A DNA stretch of 64,000 bases from Micromonospora rubida. GTDB lineage: Bacteria; Actinomycetota; Actinomycetes; Mycobacteriales; Micromonosporaceae. The translations under genes were made by a program, and so were the position numbers. The notes beneath the pieces are model-generated. The model did not search any database. It saw nothing but the letters and a program-made list of their open reading frames with translations, and was not told the origin of the DNA. The stretch covers positions 728,629 to 792,628 of the forward strand of contig NZ_JAAALO010000004.1 in assembly GCF_009908295.1 (NCBI RefSeq), given 5' to 3'. Shown here in pieces: positions 41,431 to 49,912 of this stretch; the first letter of the stretch is position 1, and every line of letters begins with the position of its first letter.

Positions 41431-43629
41431 ATGGCGCTGATCAGCTTCGTCGTACCGGCCTACCGGGTGCAGGCGTACCTGAGCGAGTGTCTCGACTCGA
41501 TCCTCGGCCAGCCGTTCGACGACGTCGAGGTGATCGGCGTCGATGACCACTCGCCGGACGGCAGCGGCGACATCCTGGCCGACTACGCGGCCCGGGACCA
41601 CCGGGTCCGCGCCGTCCGGCTGGCCGAGAACATCGGCCTGGGTCCGGCCCGCAACGCCGGGCTGGACCTGGCCGGCGGCGAGTACGTGTGGTTCGTCGAC
41701 GGCGACGACTGGCTGGCCCCGGACTGCCTGGCGGAGGTGGCCGCCCGGCTCCGGGCCACCCGCCCGGACGTGCTGCTCGTCGACCACGTCCGGGTGCGCT
41801 GGGACAACCGGCCCACCCACAGCGCGATGCGGGAGGTCTTCCCCGAGCCGCCCGGACCGGCCACCTTCCGGCTGCGCGAGCGGCCGGAGACGCTGCGGCT
41901 GCTGCACACCGCGTGGAACCGGCTGGTCCGCCGGGAGTTCCTGGTCGACCTCGGGCTGCGCTTCGAGCCCGGCTGGTACGAGGACGTGCCGTTCAGCTTC
42001 CCGGTGCTGATGGCCGCCGAGCGGATCGGCGTGCTGGACCGGGTCTGCGTCAACTACCGGCAGCGTCGGGCCGGCGCGATCACCCGGACCCGGGGGGACC
42101 GGCACTTCGAGGTGTTCGTCCAGTGGCACCGGGTGTTCCGGCTGATGGACCGGTGGACGCCGACCGTCGACGACCTGCGCCCGGCGCTCTTCGAGCGGAT
42201 GATCTGGCACTACCTGACCGTGCTCGGCAACGGCGAGCGGATCGCTCCCGAGCTGCGGTCCGCCTTCTTCGCCCAGATCACCGCCGACCACGCCCGCTTC
42301 CGACCGCCCGGGGGCTACCCGGTGCCGGACGGGGTGGAGGGGCTCAAGCACCGGCTGGCCGCCGCCGGCCGGTGGTGGACGTTCAGCGCCCTGCGGGCGG
42401 CCAACCACACCCGGGACGCCGCCCGCCGGCAGGTCCGCCGGGCGAGGCCGGTGGTCCGCCGGGCCGCCCGACTGGGCCGCGACGCGCTGCTGCGCGAGTA
42501 CTACCGGGCCGAGCTGCGCAGACCGCTCGACCCGACGCTGGCCGTCTACGCGGCGTACTGGTACCGCGGGTACGCCTGCAATCCGGCGGCGATCTACGAG
42601 GCGGCCCGCCGGCTGGCCCCGCAGGTGCGCGGTGTGTGGGTGGTCCGGCGGGACCGGGTCGGCTCCCTCCCGAGCGGGGTGGAGTTCGTGGTGGCCGGCA
42701 GCCGTGAGTACCACCGGGCGCTGGCCCGGGCCAGCTGGCTGGTCAACAACGTGAACTTCCCCGACTTCGTGCGCAAGCGGCCCGGCTCGGTGCACGTGCA
42801 GACCCACCACGGCACCCCGGTCAAGGTGATGGGGCTGGACCAGCAGCGCTACCCGGCCGGCGCGATGGGGATGGACTTCGCGAAGCTGCTCCGCCGGGTG
42901 GACCGGTGGGACTACAGCGTCTCCGCGAACAGCTTCTCCACCCAGATGTGGGAGCGGGCGTACCCGGCCACGTACACGACGCTGGAGGTCGGGTACCCAC
43001 GCAACGACCGGCTGGCCACCGCCACCCCCGGCGAGGTGCGCGAGGTGCGTGCCCGGCTCGGCCTCGCCCCCGGCGACCGGGTGGTGCTCTACGCCCCGAC
43101 CCACCGCGAGCACCTGCCCGGGTACCGCCCGCCGTTCGACCCGGACCTGCTGCTCGACGCGCTCGGCCCGGCCGGCCGGCTGCTGATCCGCAGCCACTAC
43201 TTCCACGACCGGGACCGCCGGCCGTCGGGGTCGGTCGGGCCGGTCCTCGGCCCGGGCGGCGCCCGGATCCGGGACGTCAGCGGCCACGACCGGGTCGAGG
43301 ACCTCTACCTCGCCGCCGACGTGCTGGTCACCGACTACTCGTCGGCGATGTTCGACTACGCCGTGCTGGACCGGCCGATCGTCGTGTACGCGCCGGACTG
43401 GACGGCGTACCGGCTGGCCCGGGGCGTCTACCTGGACCTGCTCGCCGAGCCGCCCGGCGCCGTGACCACCAGCTTCCCCGGTCTGCTCGACCTGTTCCGC
43501 TCCGGCGCGGTCGACGCCCCGGCCGCGACCGCGGCCCGTGAGCGGTTCCGGGCCCGGTTCTGCGCTTTGGACGACGGCCACGCCGCCGAGCGGGTCGTTC
43601 GCCGGGCTTTTCTCGGCGAACCGGGCTGA
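41431..43629 (+). CDS. Fusion: GT2 glycosyltransferase + TagF-type glycerophosphotransferase
   Basis: A 732-residue protein. Residues 1-230 are a GT2 domain (ISFVVPAYRVQAYLSECLDS, WFVDGDDW near 90). About 400-730 is a CDP-glycerol glycerophosphotransferase domain with QTHHGTPVKVMGLDQQRYP (near 457), GYPRNDRL and VTDYSSAMFDYAV (near 632). Such bifunctional enzymes build teichoic acid backbones from CDP-glycerol or CDP-polyols plus a sugar. It is the last gene of the wall-polymer operon. ATG 41431 is chosen; GTG 41416 is an alternative. Confidence 0.9.
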   Translation: MALISFVVPAYRVQAYLSECLDSILGQPFDDVEVIGVDDHSPDGSGDILADYAARDHRVRAVRLAENIGLGPARNAGLDLAGGEYVWFVDGDDWLAPDCLAEVAARLRATRPDVLLVDHVRVRWDNRPTHSAMREVFPEPPGPATFRLRERPETLRLLHTAWNRLVRREFLVDLGLRFEPGWYEDVPFSFPVLMAAERIGVLDRVCVNYRQRRAGAITRTRGDRHFEVFVQWHRVFRLMDRWTPTVDDLRPALFERMIWHYLTVLGNGERIAPELRSAFFAQITADHARFRPPGGYPVPDGVEGLKHRLAAAGRWWTFSALRAANHTRDAARRQVRRARPVVRRAARLGRDALLREYYRAELRRPLDPTLAVYAAYWYRGYACNPAAIYEAARRLAPQVRGVWVVRRDRVGSLPSGVEFVVAGSREYHRALARASWLVNNVNFPDFVRKRPGSVHVQTHHGTPVKVMGLDQQRYPAGAMGMDFAKLLRRVDRWDYSVSANSFSTQMWERAYPATYTTLEVGYPRNDRLATATPGEVREVRARLGLAPGDRVVLYAPTHREHLPGYRPPFDPDLLLDALGPAGRLLIRSHYFHDRDRRPSGSVGPVLGPGGARIRDVSGHDRVEDLYLAADVLVTDYSSAMFDYAVLDRPIVVYAPDWTAYRLARGVYLDLLAEPPGAVTTSFPGLLDLFRSGAVDAPAATAARERFRARFCALDDGHAAERVVRRAFLGEPG

Positions 43630-43751
43630 ATCTGCTGGCCCATGTAATAGGCCTGTCACGAGCCGAACATGGCACGTTTACCCGATGCGCGGATTCGATG
43701 ATCCTGGTCACATTCATTCGGGGTTCGGCCGACGAACTGGGGGAGGAGACG

Positions 43752-45059
43752 GTGACAACCGTCGCGCTCAAGGATGTGACCAAGGTCTTCCAGGACGGGA
43801 CGGTCGCCGTAGACAAGATCAACCTGGATGTCAACGACGGTGAGTTCATGGTCCTGCTCGGGCCGTCCGGGTGCGGGAAGTCCACCGTGCTGCGGATGGT
43901 GGCCGGGCTGGAGGACCCGAGCTCCGGGGCGGTCCTGCTCGACGGCGAGCTGGCGAACGACCTGCAGCCCCGGGACCGGAAGATCGCCATGGTCTTCCAG
44001 GACTTCGCCCTCTACCCGCACATGACGGTGGGGGAGAACATCGCCTTCCCGCTGCGGCTGGCCGGGGTCGACCCCTCGCCGCGCGACGAGCGGGTCGCCG
44101 ACGTGGCCAGCGCGTTGGGCATCGGCGACGTGCTGGGCCGCAGGCCCAGCCAGCTCTCCGGCGGGCAGCGCCAGCGGGTCGCGATGGGCCGGGCCATCGT
44201 CCGCCGACCGGGGCTCTTCCTGATGGACGAGCCGCTGTCCAACCTCGACAGCGGGCTGCGGGCGGAGCTGCGGGCGGAGATCTCCGGCCTGACCCGCGAG
44301 CTGGGCGTCACCACCATCTACGTCACCCACGACCAGGCCGAGGCCCTGACCATGGCCGACCGGGTGGCCATCATGCGCAAGGGCGTGCTCCAGGACGTGG
44401 GCACCCCCACCCAGGTGTACGGCCGCCCGGCCACCCTCTACGTGGCCGCGTTCCTCGGCAGCCCCCGGATGAACCTGCTGGAGGCGTCGGTCTACGTCCA
44501 CCTCGACCGGTACGTCGCGCTGAGAATCGGCGAGCAGTCGCTCTACCTGCCCTGGACCGACATCCGCAGCCGGGCCGTCGCGCACTACCACGGCGAGCGG
44601 ATCGTCGTCGGGATGCGGGCCGAGGCGCTCACCCCGGTCGCCCCGGACGCCCCCGGCGACGTGCTCCGGGGCCGGATCCGCTACCTGGAGCACCACGGCC
44701 ACGAGTCGCTGGCCTTCCTCGACATCGGCGCCACCGCCATCGTGGTGGACGAGATGGGCAGCCGGCCCGGGGACGCCGACGGCGGCCAGCGCGGCCGGCG
44801 CCGGCTCGGGCAGGTCATGCAGCGGCTCACCGGCCGGGGTGCCGCGCCGGCACCGACTCCCGACGAGACCGTCGGGGGCAACCGGGCCAGCGTGCTCAGC
44901 GACCAGGGCCGGCACCACCGCCGCCCGGCGGAGCTGGGAGTCCGGCTCGCGCCCTACCCGGCGGTCTCCGCCGGCCACCCGCTGGCCGTCTCGGTGCGCA
45001 TGGACGCGCTGCACTTCTTCGACGAGCGCGGCGACCGGATCGACGTGGGCTGGCGCTGA
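43752..45059 (+). CDS. Solo sugar-type ABC ATPase (MsmK/UgpC-like)
   Basis: A 435-residue ATPase: Walker A GPSGCGKST (37-45), Q-loop VFQDFALYPHM, signature LSGGQRQRVAMGRA (about 135) and Walker B LFLMDEPLSNLDS (about 155). A C-terminal MalK-like regulatory/OB domain is interrupted by a basic, disordered insert (RGRRRLGQVMQRLTGRGAAP). No permease or binding protein is adjacent. Such solo ATPases in actinobacteria (MsiK) energise several sugar importers. GGAGGAG precedes GTG 43752. Confidence 0.9.
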   Translation: MTTVALKDVTKVFQDGTVAVDKINLDVNDGEFMVLLGPSGCGKSTVLRMVAGLEDPSSGAVLLDGELANDLQPRDRKIAMVFQDFALYPHMTVGENIAFPLRLAGVDPSPRDERVADVASALGIGDVLGRRPSQLSGGQRQRVAMGRAIVRRPGLFLMDEPLSNLDSGLRAELRAEISGLTRELGVTTIYVTHDQAEALTMADRVAIMRKGVLQDVGTPTQVYGRPATLYVAAFLGSPRMNLLEASVYVHLDRYVALRIGEQSLYLPWTDIRSRAVAHYHGERIVVGMRAEALTPVAPDAPGDVLRGRIRYLEHHGHESLAFLDIGATAIVVDEMGSRPGDADGGQRGRRRLGQVMQRLTGRGAAPAPTPDETVGGNRASVLSDQGRHHRRPAELGVRLAPYPAVSAGHPLAVSVRMDALHFFDERGDRIDVGWR

Positions 45060-45148
45060 CCGCCGGACGGGGTGGCGGGCGGGTAGGTCGGTGCCCTACG
45101 GTCAGCGGACTTCGTCCACAGAGCACGGTGTGAGAAAGGGGTCCGCCA

Positions 45149-46147
45149 GTGTCGGCTGACCGTCCCAGCCCGCTCGTCATCGAGCGCATCCTGCGCGACC
45201 GGCAGGGCATCTGGCAGCAGATCGTGGACGACCGGGACCTCACCGGCCTCACCCTGCGGATGCTGGCCGGCTCCGGCATCGCCCTCGCCTGCTACGGCGC
45301 GGTGCTCGGCGCGTTCCACAGCGTGCTGATGGCGCTGACCTCGGCGGTCAAGCTGCCGCTGCTGTTCCTGGTCACCCTCGCCATCTGCCTGCCCACGCTC
45401 TACCTGTTCAACCTGGTCTTCGGGGCCCGGCTGTCGGTGCGACAGTCGCTGGCGCTGGTGATGGTGGCGATCACCGTCACCTCGATGCTGGCCGTGGCGT
45501 TCGCGCCGATCAGCCTCTTCTTCCTGATCACCGCGCCCGACTACGGCTTCTTCAAGCTGCTCAACGTCGCCATCCTGACGCTGAGCGCGGTGGTCGGGCT
45601 GCGCTTCCTGACCGGCGGCATGCAGGTGCTCAACGCCGCTGGCCTGCTCGCCCCGGCCCCTGCTCCCGTCGCTGTGGCCCCGGCCGCTGTGGCTCCGGCT
45701 CCCGTGCCGGTCGCGGTCGGCGCTACGTCGGCACCGGCTTCCGTGCCGGTCGCGGTCGGCGCCAACGGAGCCGCCGTCGAGGCCGCGGCCCAGCCCGCGC
45801 CCGCCCCGGCGGTCGCGGCCCCCGCCCCGGTGGCCGTCGTGCCCGGGGCCGTCGTGCCCGGGGCTGTCGTGCCCGGTCACCCTGGGCCGGGGCTGCTTCC
45901 CGCCGGGTACCCGCCGGCGCAGTACCGCCACTGGCCCGAGCCGGCGGCCCGTCGACCGGCTGCCGAGCGCCCGGCGAGCATGACCCTGCTGTACGTGTGG
46001 ATCCTGCTCTTCGGCTTCGTCGGCACCCAGCTCGCCTGGACGCTGCGGCCGTTCTTCGGCAGCCCTGGTGAGAATTTTGCCCTGTTCCGCAGCATCGAGG
46101 GCAACTTCTACGCCGAGATCATCCGCACCATCGGCCACCTCCTCTAG
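45149..46147 (+). CDS. Multi-pass membrane protein with an Ala/Pro/Val repeat insert
   Basis: A 332-residue protein. It opens VIERILRDRQGIWQQIVDDR, then has four hydrophobic helices (about 35-165). A low-complexity insert of about 90 residues follows (APAPVPVAVGATSAPASVPV and a triple VPGAV unit). The last hydrophobic helix is LLYVWILLFGFVGTQLAWTL, followed by a short conserved-looking tail. The function is unknown. GAAAGGGG precedes GTG 45149. The TAG stop abuts an IS remnant. Confidence 0.8.
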   Translation: MSADRPSPLVIERILRDRQGIWQQIVDDRDLTGLTLRMLAGSGIALACYGAVLGAFHSVLMALTSAVKLPLLFLVTLAICLPTLYLFNLVFGARLSVRQSLALVMVAITVTSMLAVAFAPISLFFLITAPDYGFFKLLNVAILTLSAVVGLRFLTGGMQVLNAAGLLAPAPAPVAVAPAAVAPAPVPVAVGATSAPASVPVAVGANGAAVEAAAQPAPAPAVAAPAPVAVVPGAVVPGAVVPGHPGPGLLPAGYPPAQYRHWPEPAARRPAAERPASMTLLYVWILLFGFVGTQLAWTLRPFFGSPGENFALFRSIEGNFYAEIIRTIGHLL

Positions 46148-46201
46148 TTGTAATGCCCAGCACCGTTGTTGACGCGGGTGATGGGTGGTTTGCTGCCCCC
46201 T
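46147..46201 (-). pseudogene. C-terminal scrap of an IS481-type transposase
   Basis: Read on the minus strand, the last 18 codons are GGSKPPITRVNNGAGHYN and a stop. This matches the typical IS481 C-terminus (GGxPPITRVNN). The rest of that transposase is missing. The end DNA (TGTAATGCCCAGCACCGTTG) is nearly the complement of the end of the copy at 46434-47066. Confidence 0.7.
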
Positions 46202-46433
46202 GTGCAACGTGCGCGGTGCGCGGCGTTCCCTGCCGTCCTTCGTCGCCCCGCCCCGCCCCGCACGCTTCCTCATGGGCCGCGCCTTGATCGTCTGCTGGTC
46301 ACCGGCGCGACACGCCGGGTGGGACGCCGGTACGTGACAGACGATCTTTGTGGCTGACCGTCGGGCACCGTCGGCGTCGGCAGCGCAGCACCCGCGGGGC
46401 GGGGGCGGCAGGGTTGAAGGGCGGCGGCTAGCT

Positions 46434-47066
46434 GTAGCGGCCATGAGCGTTGTTGACGGCGTGGCGGCTTGAAACGAGGTGAGACCTCCGGCGAGGTGTG
46501 AGGTGCTGACGCCCACAACCGGACCAGAGGTCTCATGGCCCACCGTGATGCCCGTCTGACAGTGCACGGCCGGCGGCTGTTGACCCCGCGTGTCGTCGAC
46601 GAGGGCCGACCCGTGGCCCACATCGTGAAAGAACTGGATTGTTCCCGCACCACCGGCTACAAGTGGTTGACCCGGTGGCGCGCTGAGGGAGATCAAGGAC
46701 TACAAGACCGACCCAACACCGCTCACCATCTGCCCCACAAGACTCCAACCACGGTCGAGACGATTTGTCCACCACGCCAGAACCGCAAACCCGGACCTCG
46801 CCGGATCACACCGCTACTCGGCATACCGGCCTCCACGGTGCACGCGATGTTGACCCGCCCCGGCCTACACCGCCTGGCCTGGCTGGACCGGCCCCACACC
46901 CTCCTCAACGAATGGGCCTACCAACAGCCCTACACCAACAACCAACACCACACCGACGCCCCACCAACCCGAATCCACACCTACAACCACCACCGCAACC
47001 ACACCTCACTCGGCGGCAAACCACCCATCACCCACGTCAACAACGGTGCCTGCTGGGCATTACACC
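46434..47066 (+). mobile_element. Internally deleted IS481-family element
   Basis: The left end (TGTAGCGG near 46434, then GCGTTGTTGACG) and right end (CGTCAACAACGGTGCCTGCT to GGGCATTACA near 47066) are imperfect inverted repeats. Both resemble the end found at 46149-46176. The element carries a transposase lacking its catalytic centre, so it is non-autonomous or dead. Confidence 0.6.
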
Positions 47067-47125
47067 TAGCGGGACCTTCCACCCTCCGGGGTGCTGTGAG
47101 GGGTCACACCATGATCGTCTGCTGA
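46535..47125 (+). pseudogene. IS481-family transposase, catalytic core deleted
   Basis: The N-terminal helix-turn-helix is recognisable (VDEGRPVAHIVKELDCSRTT and GYKWLTRWRAEGDQGLQDRP), as is the start of the core (GLHRLAWLDRPH). It then jumps to the family C-terminus (YNHHRNHTSLGGKPPITHVN). Most of the DDE domain, normally about 150 residues, is gone. The frame then runs past the element end and stops at 47125. Confidence 0.85.
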
Positions 47126-47175
47126 CCTGTGAGACGACGCGTTGCGCGAGTTCTCCAGTCAGCAAACGATCATGG
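47109..47175. repeat. 18-bp inverted repeat, possible end of another element
   Basis: CCATGATCGTCTGCTGAC (47109-47126) pairs with GTCAGCAAACGATCATGG (47158-47175) with one mismatch. A third partial copy, TGATCGTCTGCTG, lies at 46285-46297. These look like terminal repeats of a second, otherwise lost mobile element. Confidence 0.55.
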
Positions 47176-47279
47176 AAAGCCTGGCTCGACCCTGCTTACG
47201 GCGAGCAGGGCCACCGGCTTCGCCCCGATCACGAACGCCTGGGTCAACGCACTGTCGGTGCCGACCGGACAAAGCACTC

Positions 47280-49478
47280 CTAACCGATGTGCCACTTCTG
47301 ATTTTCTCTGCCGTTGCAGTCCCAGATGTTGAGCCAGGCACCGTTGGTGGAGTCGCCGCCGGGCAGATCGACGCATTTGGCCGGGACCGTGCCGAGAGTG
47401 ACCAGGTCGCCCGCGCTGTTCAGGTCGAAACGCTGCTTCGCGCTGCCCGTGCAGGTGGCGATCCGGAGGTGTGGGCCGTTGCTGGGGTCTGTGATCTCAA
47501 GGCACTTGCCGATCACCCGAAGCGTGCGGTCCGCGGCGAGGGTGAATTTCTCCCCGGCGGCGCCGTGGCATTCCCATGCCTGGATCTTGGCCGTTGTGTT
47601 CGGGTTGCTGTCCGGTACGTCGATGCACGTGCCGCTGCCGTTGTTGACGATGCGTTGGTTGGTGAACCGGGGCTTTGCCAGTGTGCCGCTCTTGGCGGGC
47701 TTCGGTGACGTGAGCGGGGTGACGCTGGCGCGAGGCGAGGGCGAAGCGCTCCTGCTCGGTTTGGCGGACGTCGACGCTCCACCCGGTGCTGCCTGGGCCT
47801 GCAGCGCGCGGAAGCTTCCCATGATCAGTGAAAGAGCGTCCTGCCCGGCCTCCCACGCATCGTCCGGTGTGGTCCATTCGATCGCGTATGCCTGGCCGTT
47901 CTCGGCGACGAAGGTGCGGCTGAGGGTGTGCATCCGCCTCCCACCGGCGCCGACATATGTCCATTCGCGGTCCACCGCGCGCGCCCGGTAGTTCACCTTG
48001 CGAAGGTGAACCGATTCGTAGTCCGGATATCTCCCGGTCTTGTGGTCCGCTGCCTCTGTGGCCCGGGCGTCCGCCAGGAGATCGGCCCTCGGCGCGCCGA
48101 GGGCGTCGATGGCCAGCACGCGACGGCTGTCCAGTTCGTGGAACTCGACGCGGGTGCCGTCGCGGAGCTGCTGCGAGCCGTCCGGCACCGGTATCGAGAA
48201 GCCGGGATCCTGGGTGTGGTAGTGCCATCCGGCCATCGGCGCGGGGGCCGGTGAAGCCGTCGTGCCGAGCACCGGATCGGGCTTGGCCTCGTCGGCCAGG
48301 GCGTTGCTGAAGAGCGGTTGAGCCGCGATGACGCCGACCAGGCCCACGGCCACGACGGCGGCGATCAGCCAGCGCTTTCGCCTCGTGGCGGCGGTGGCGC
48401 TCGTGGCGGTGATCGGCGTCTGGGTCGGCTCGTCCGGCGGGGCCGTGGTGGCGGACGGCTTCCGGGCTGGCTCCTCCTGCGTCGTCGCTGCCGTCGTGCC
48501 CGCCGCCGTCGCTGCCGCTGCCGTCGTGCCCGCCGCCGTCGCTGCCGCTGCCGTCGTGTCCGCTGCTGTCGTGCCCGCCGCCGTCGTGTCCGCTGCCGTC
48601 GTGCCCGTCGCCGCCGGCCTCGCCGACGCCTGCGAGTGCGTGTGTGCCCGGGACGGTTGCTCGGGTATCGCCTGACGCAGGAGTCGCTCGGCCTCCTCGG
48701 CGTCGATCCGCAGGCTCGGGTCCTTGCGCAGCAGCCCTTCGAGGGCCGGGGTCAGCGCCCCCGCGCGCTGGGGCGGGGTCGGCGGATCGGTCGCGATGGC
48801 GGTCAACGTCGCGATCGCCGACGACCGCGCGTACGGCGACTTCCCCTCCACGGCCGCGTAGAGCGTCGCGCCGAGCGACCACAGGTCGGCGGCAGGGCCG
48901 GGCACGCAGTCGGTGAGTCGTTCCGGCGCGAGGTACGAGGGCGACCCGAGCACGATCCCGGTTCGGGTCACGCTCGGGTCGTCAGGTGCGGTGGCCAGCC
49001 CGAAGTCGGTCAGCACCACCCGGCCGTCATTGGCGAGCAGCACGTTTGCCGGCTTGACATCCCGGTGCAGCAGCTCGGCCCGGTGGGCGGCGCGCAGCGC
49101 GGCGAGCAGGGCCAGGCCGATCCGCGCCACCTGGGCCGGAGCGAGCGGGCCGTTCTCGGTCAGCACCGCCTGAAGCGACCGGGATGGGACGTACTCCATC
49201 ACGATCCATGGCTCGCCGTCGGCATGCAGCACGTCGAAGATCCGTACCACGTTGGTCTGGTCGAGCCGCGCGATCGCCCGCGCCTCGCGCATGGACCGCT
49301 CGCGCATCTCCCGTCGCTCGTCGTCCGTCAGACCCGGTGGCGGCACCAATTCCTTGATCGCCACATCCCGGCGCAGCGTCTCGTCGCGGGCGAGCCAGAC
49401 CCGTCCCATGCCGCCCTGCCCGAGGGGACTGACAAGCCGGTACCGACCGGCGATCGAACGTTGTGGAGTGTCGAACAC
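47280..49478 (-). CDS. Transmembrane Ser/Thr protein kinase with ricin-type lectin tail
   Basis: A 732-residue kinase of the PknB/Hanks type: LGQGGMGRVWLARD near residue 18, VAIK, HRDVKPANVLLANDG near 138, DFGLATAPDD near 158 and SPSYLAPERL. After the kinase come Thr/Ala tandem repeats (TTAADTTAAGTTAADTTAAA) and a membrane helix (RWLIAAVVAVGLVGVIAAQP, about 370). Outside is an extracellular region ending in a ricin B-like domain (GSGTCIDVPDSNPNTT, NIWDCNGRENQKWHI). It may sense sugars or wall fragments. GTG 49478 has TACGGT 7 nt upstream and no ribosome binding site. Confidence 0.9.
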   Translation of the reverse strand: MFDTPQRSIAGRYRLVSPLGQGGMGRVWLARDETLRRDVAIKELVPPPGLTDDERREMRERSMREARAIARLDQTNVVRIFDVLHADGEPWIVMEYVPSRSLQAVLTENGPLAPAQVARIGLALLAALRAAHRAELLHRDVKPANVLLANDGRVVLTDFGLATAPDDPSVTRTGIVLGSPSYLAPERLTDCVPGPAADLWSLGATLYAAVEGKSPYARSSAIATLTAIATDPPTPPQRAGALTPALEGLLRKDPSLRIDAEEAERLLRQAIPEQPSRAHTHSQASARPAATGTTAADTTAAGTTAADTTAAAATAAGTTAAAATAAGTTAATTQEEPARKPSATTAPPDEPTQTPITATSATAATRRKRWLIAAVVAVGLVGVIAAQPLFSNALADEAKPDPVLGTTASPAPAPMAGWHYHTQDPGFSIPVPDGSQQLRDGTRVEFHELDSRRVLAIDALGAPRADLLADARATEAADHKTGRYPDYESVHLRKVNYRARAVDREWTYVGAGGRRMHTLSRTFVAENGQAYAIEWTTPDDAWEAGQDALSLIMGSFRALQAQAAPGGASTSAKPSRSASPSPRASVTPLTSPKPAKSGTLAKPRFTNQRIVNNGSGTCIDVPDSNPNTTAKIQAWECHGAAGEKFTLAADRTLRVIGKCLEITDPSNGPHLRIATCTGSAKQRFDLNSAGDLVTLGTVPAKCVDLPGGDSTNGAWLNIWDCNGRENQKWHIG
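48484..48612. repeat. 15-bp tandem repeats inside the kinase gene
   Basis: Units such as GCCGTCGTGCCCGCC and GCCGTCGCTGCCGCT are repeated eight or more times. They encode the Thr/Ala repeat between kinase domain and membrane helix. The reading frame is kept, since units are multiples of 3 bp, so copy number could vary without frameshift. Confidence 0.75.
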
Positions 49479-49602
49479 AAACAGGACCGTACCTGCACGG
49501 CATTCGACTTCATGCTCTGGCGGTCGCCTGAAAAGGCGACAGTCAGGCACATCACCTGTGGGGCGCAGCGGCGTGTGGGGCGTGGCGCGACAGCGGAGTA
49601 CG

Positions 49603-49842
49603 TCAGTTGCCAGCAGGAGCGACCAGCATCTCAACGGAGCCGCAGGTCTCAGGTGCGTTCTTGAACTGTTCACCGTCGATGACGTAGCGACGCCACGCCA
49701 CGATGAACACCTCGGCCACGAGATCTTGGGCATCCTCACCGCCCAGCCGGTCTGTGGCGTATGCGTAGATGGCGTCACCGTGGTGCCGGAACAAGTCGGT
49801 GAGGCGTTGCCGGTCCACAGCCGTCCTCCGGGCGTCCGGCAC
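49603..49842 (-). pseudogene. Truncated ECF sigma factor (region 2 only)
   Basis: A 79-codon frame with good region 2 similarity (LTDLFRHHGDAIYAYATDRL, GGEDAQDLVAEVFIVAWRRY). It diverges right after AWRRY and stops, lacking regions 3-4 and the second half of region 2. TGGAGGAACG precedes GTG 49842, so the start is intact. It is therefore probably a 3'-truncated gene; the truncation point lies near the kinase promoter. Confidence 0.75.
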
Positions 49843-49912
49843 CGTTCCTCCAGGTGGTGGTGTCACACCAGCACTTGTCGCCGAGCGCCGACTTTCTTAC
49901 CGCTTCTGATCG

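Noticed and set aside
46535..47125. Active IS481 transposase
   Set aside because: The catalytic DDE core is missing.
48484..48612. Intergenic repeat or second gene within the kinase
   Set aside because: The repeats are in frame with the kinase and encode its Thr/Ala stalk.
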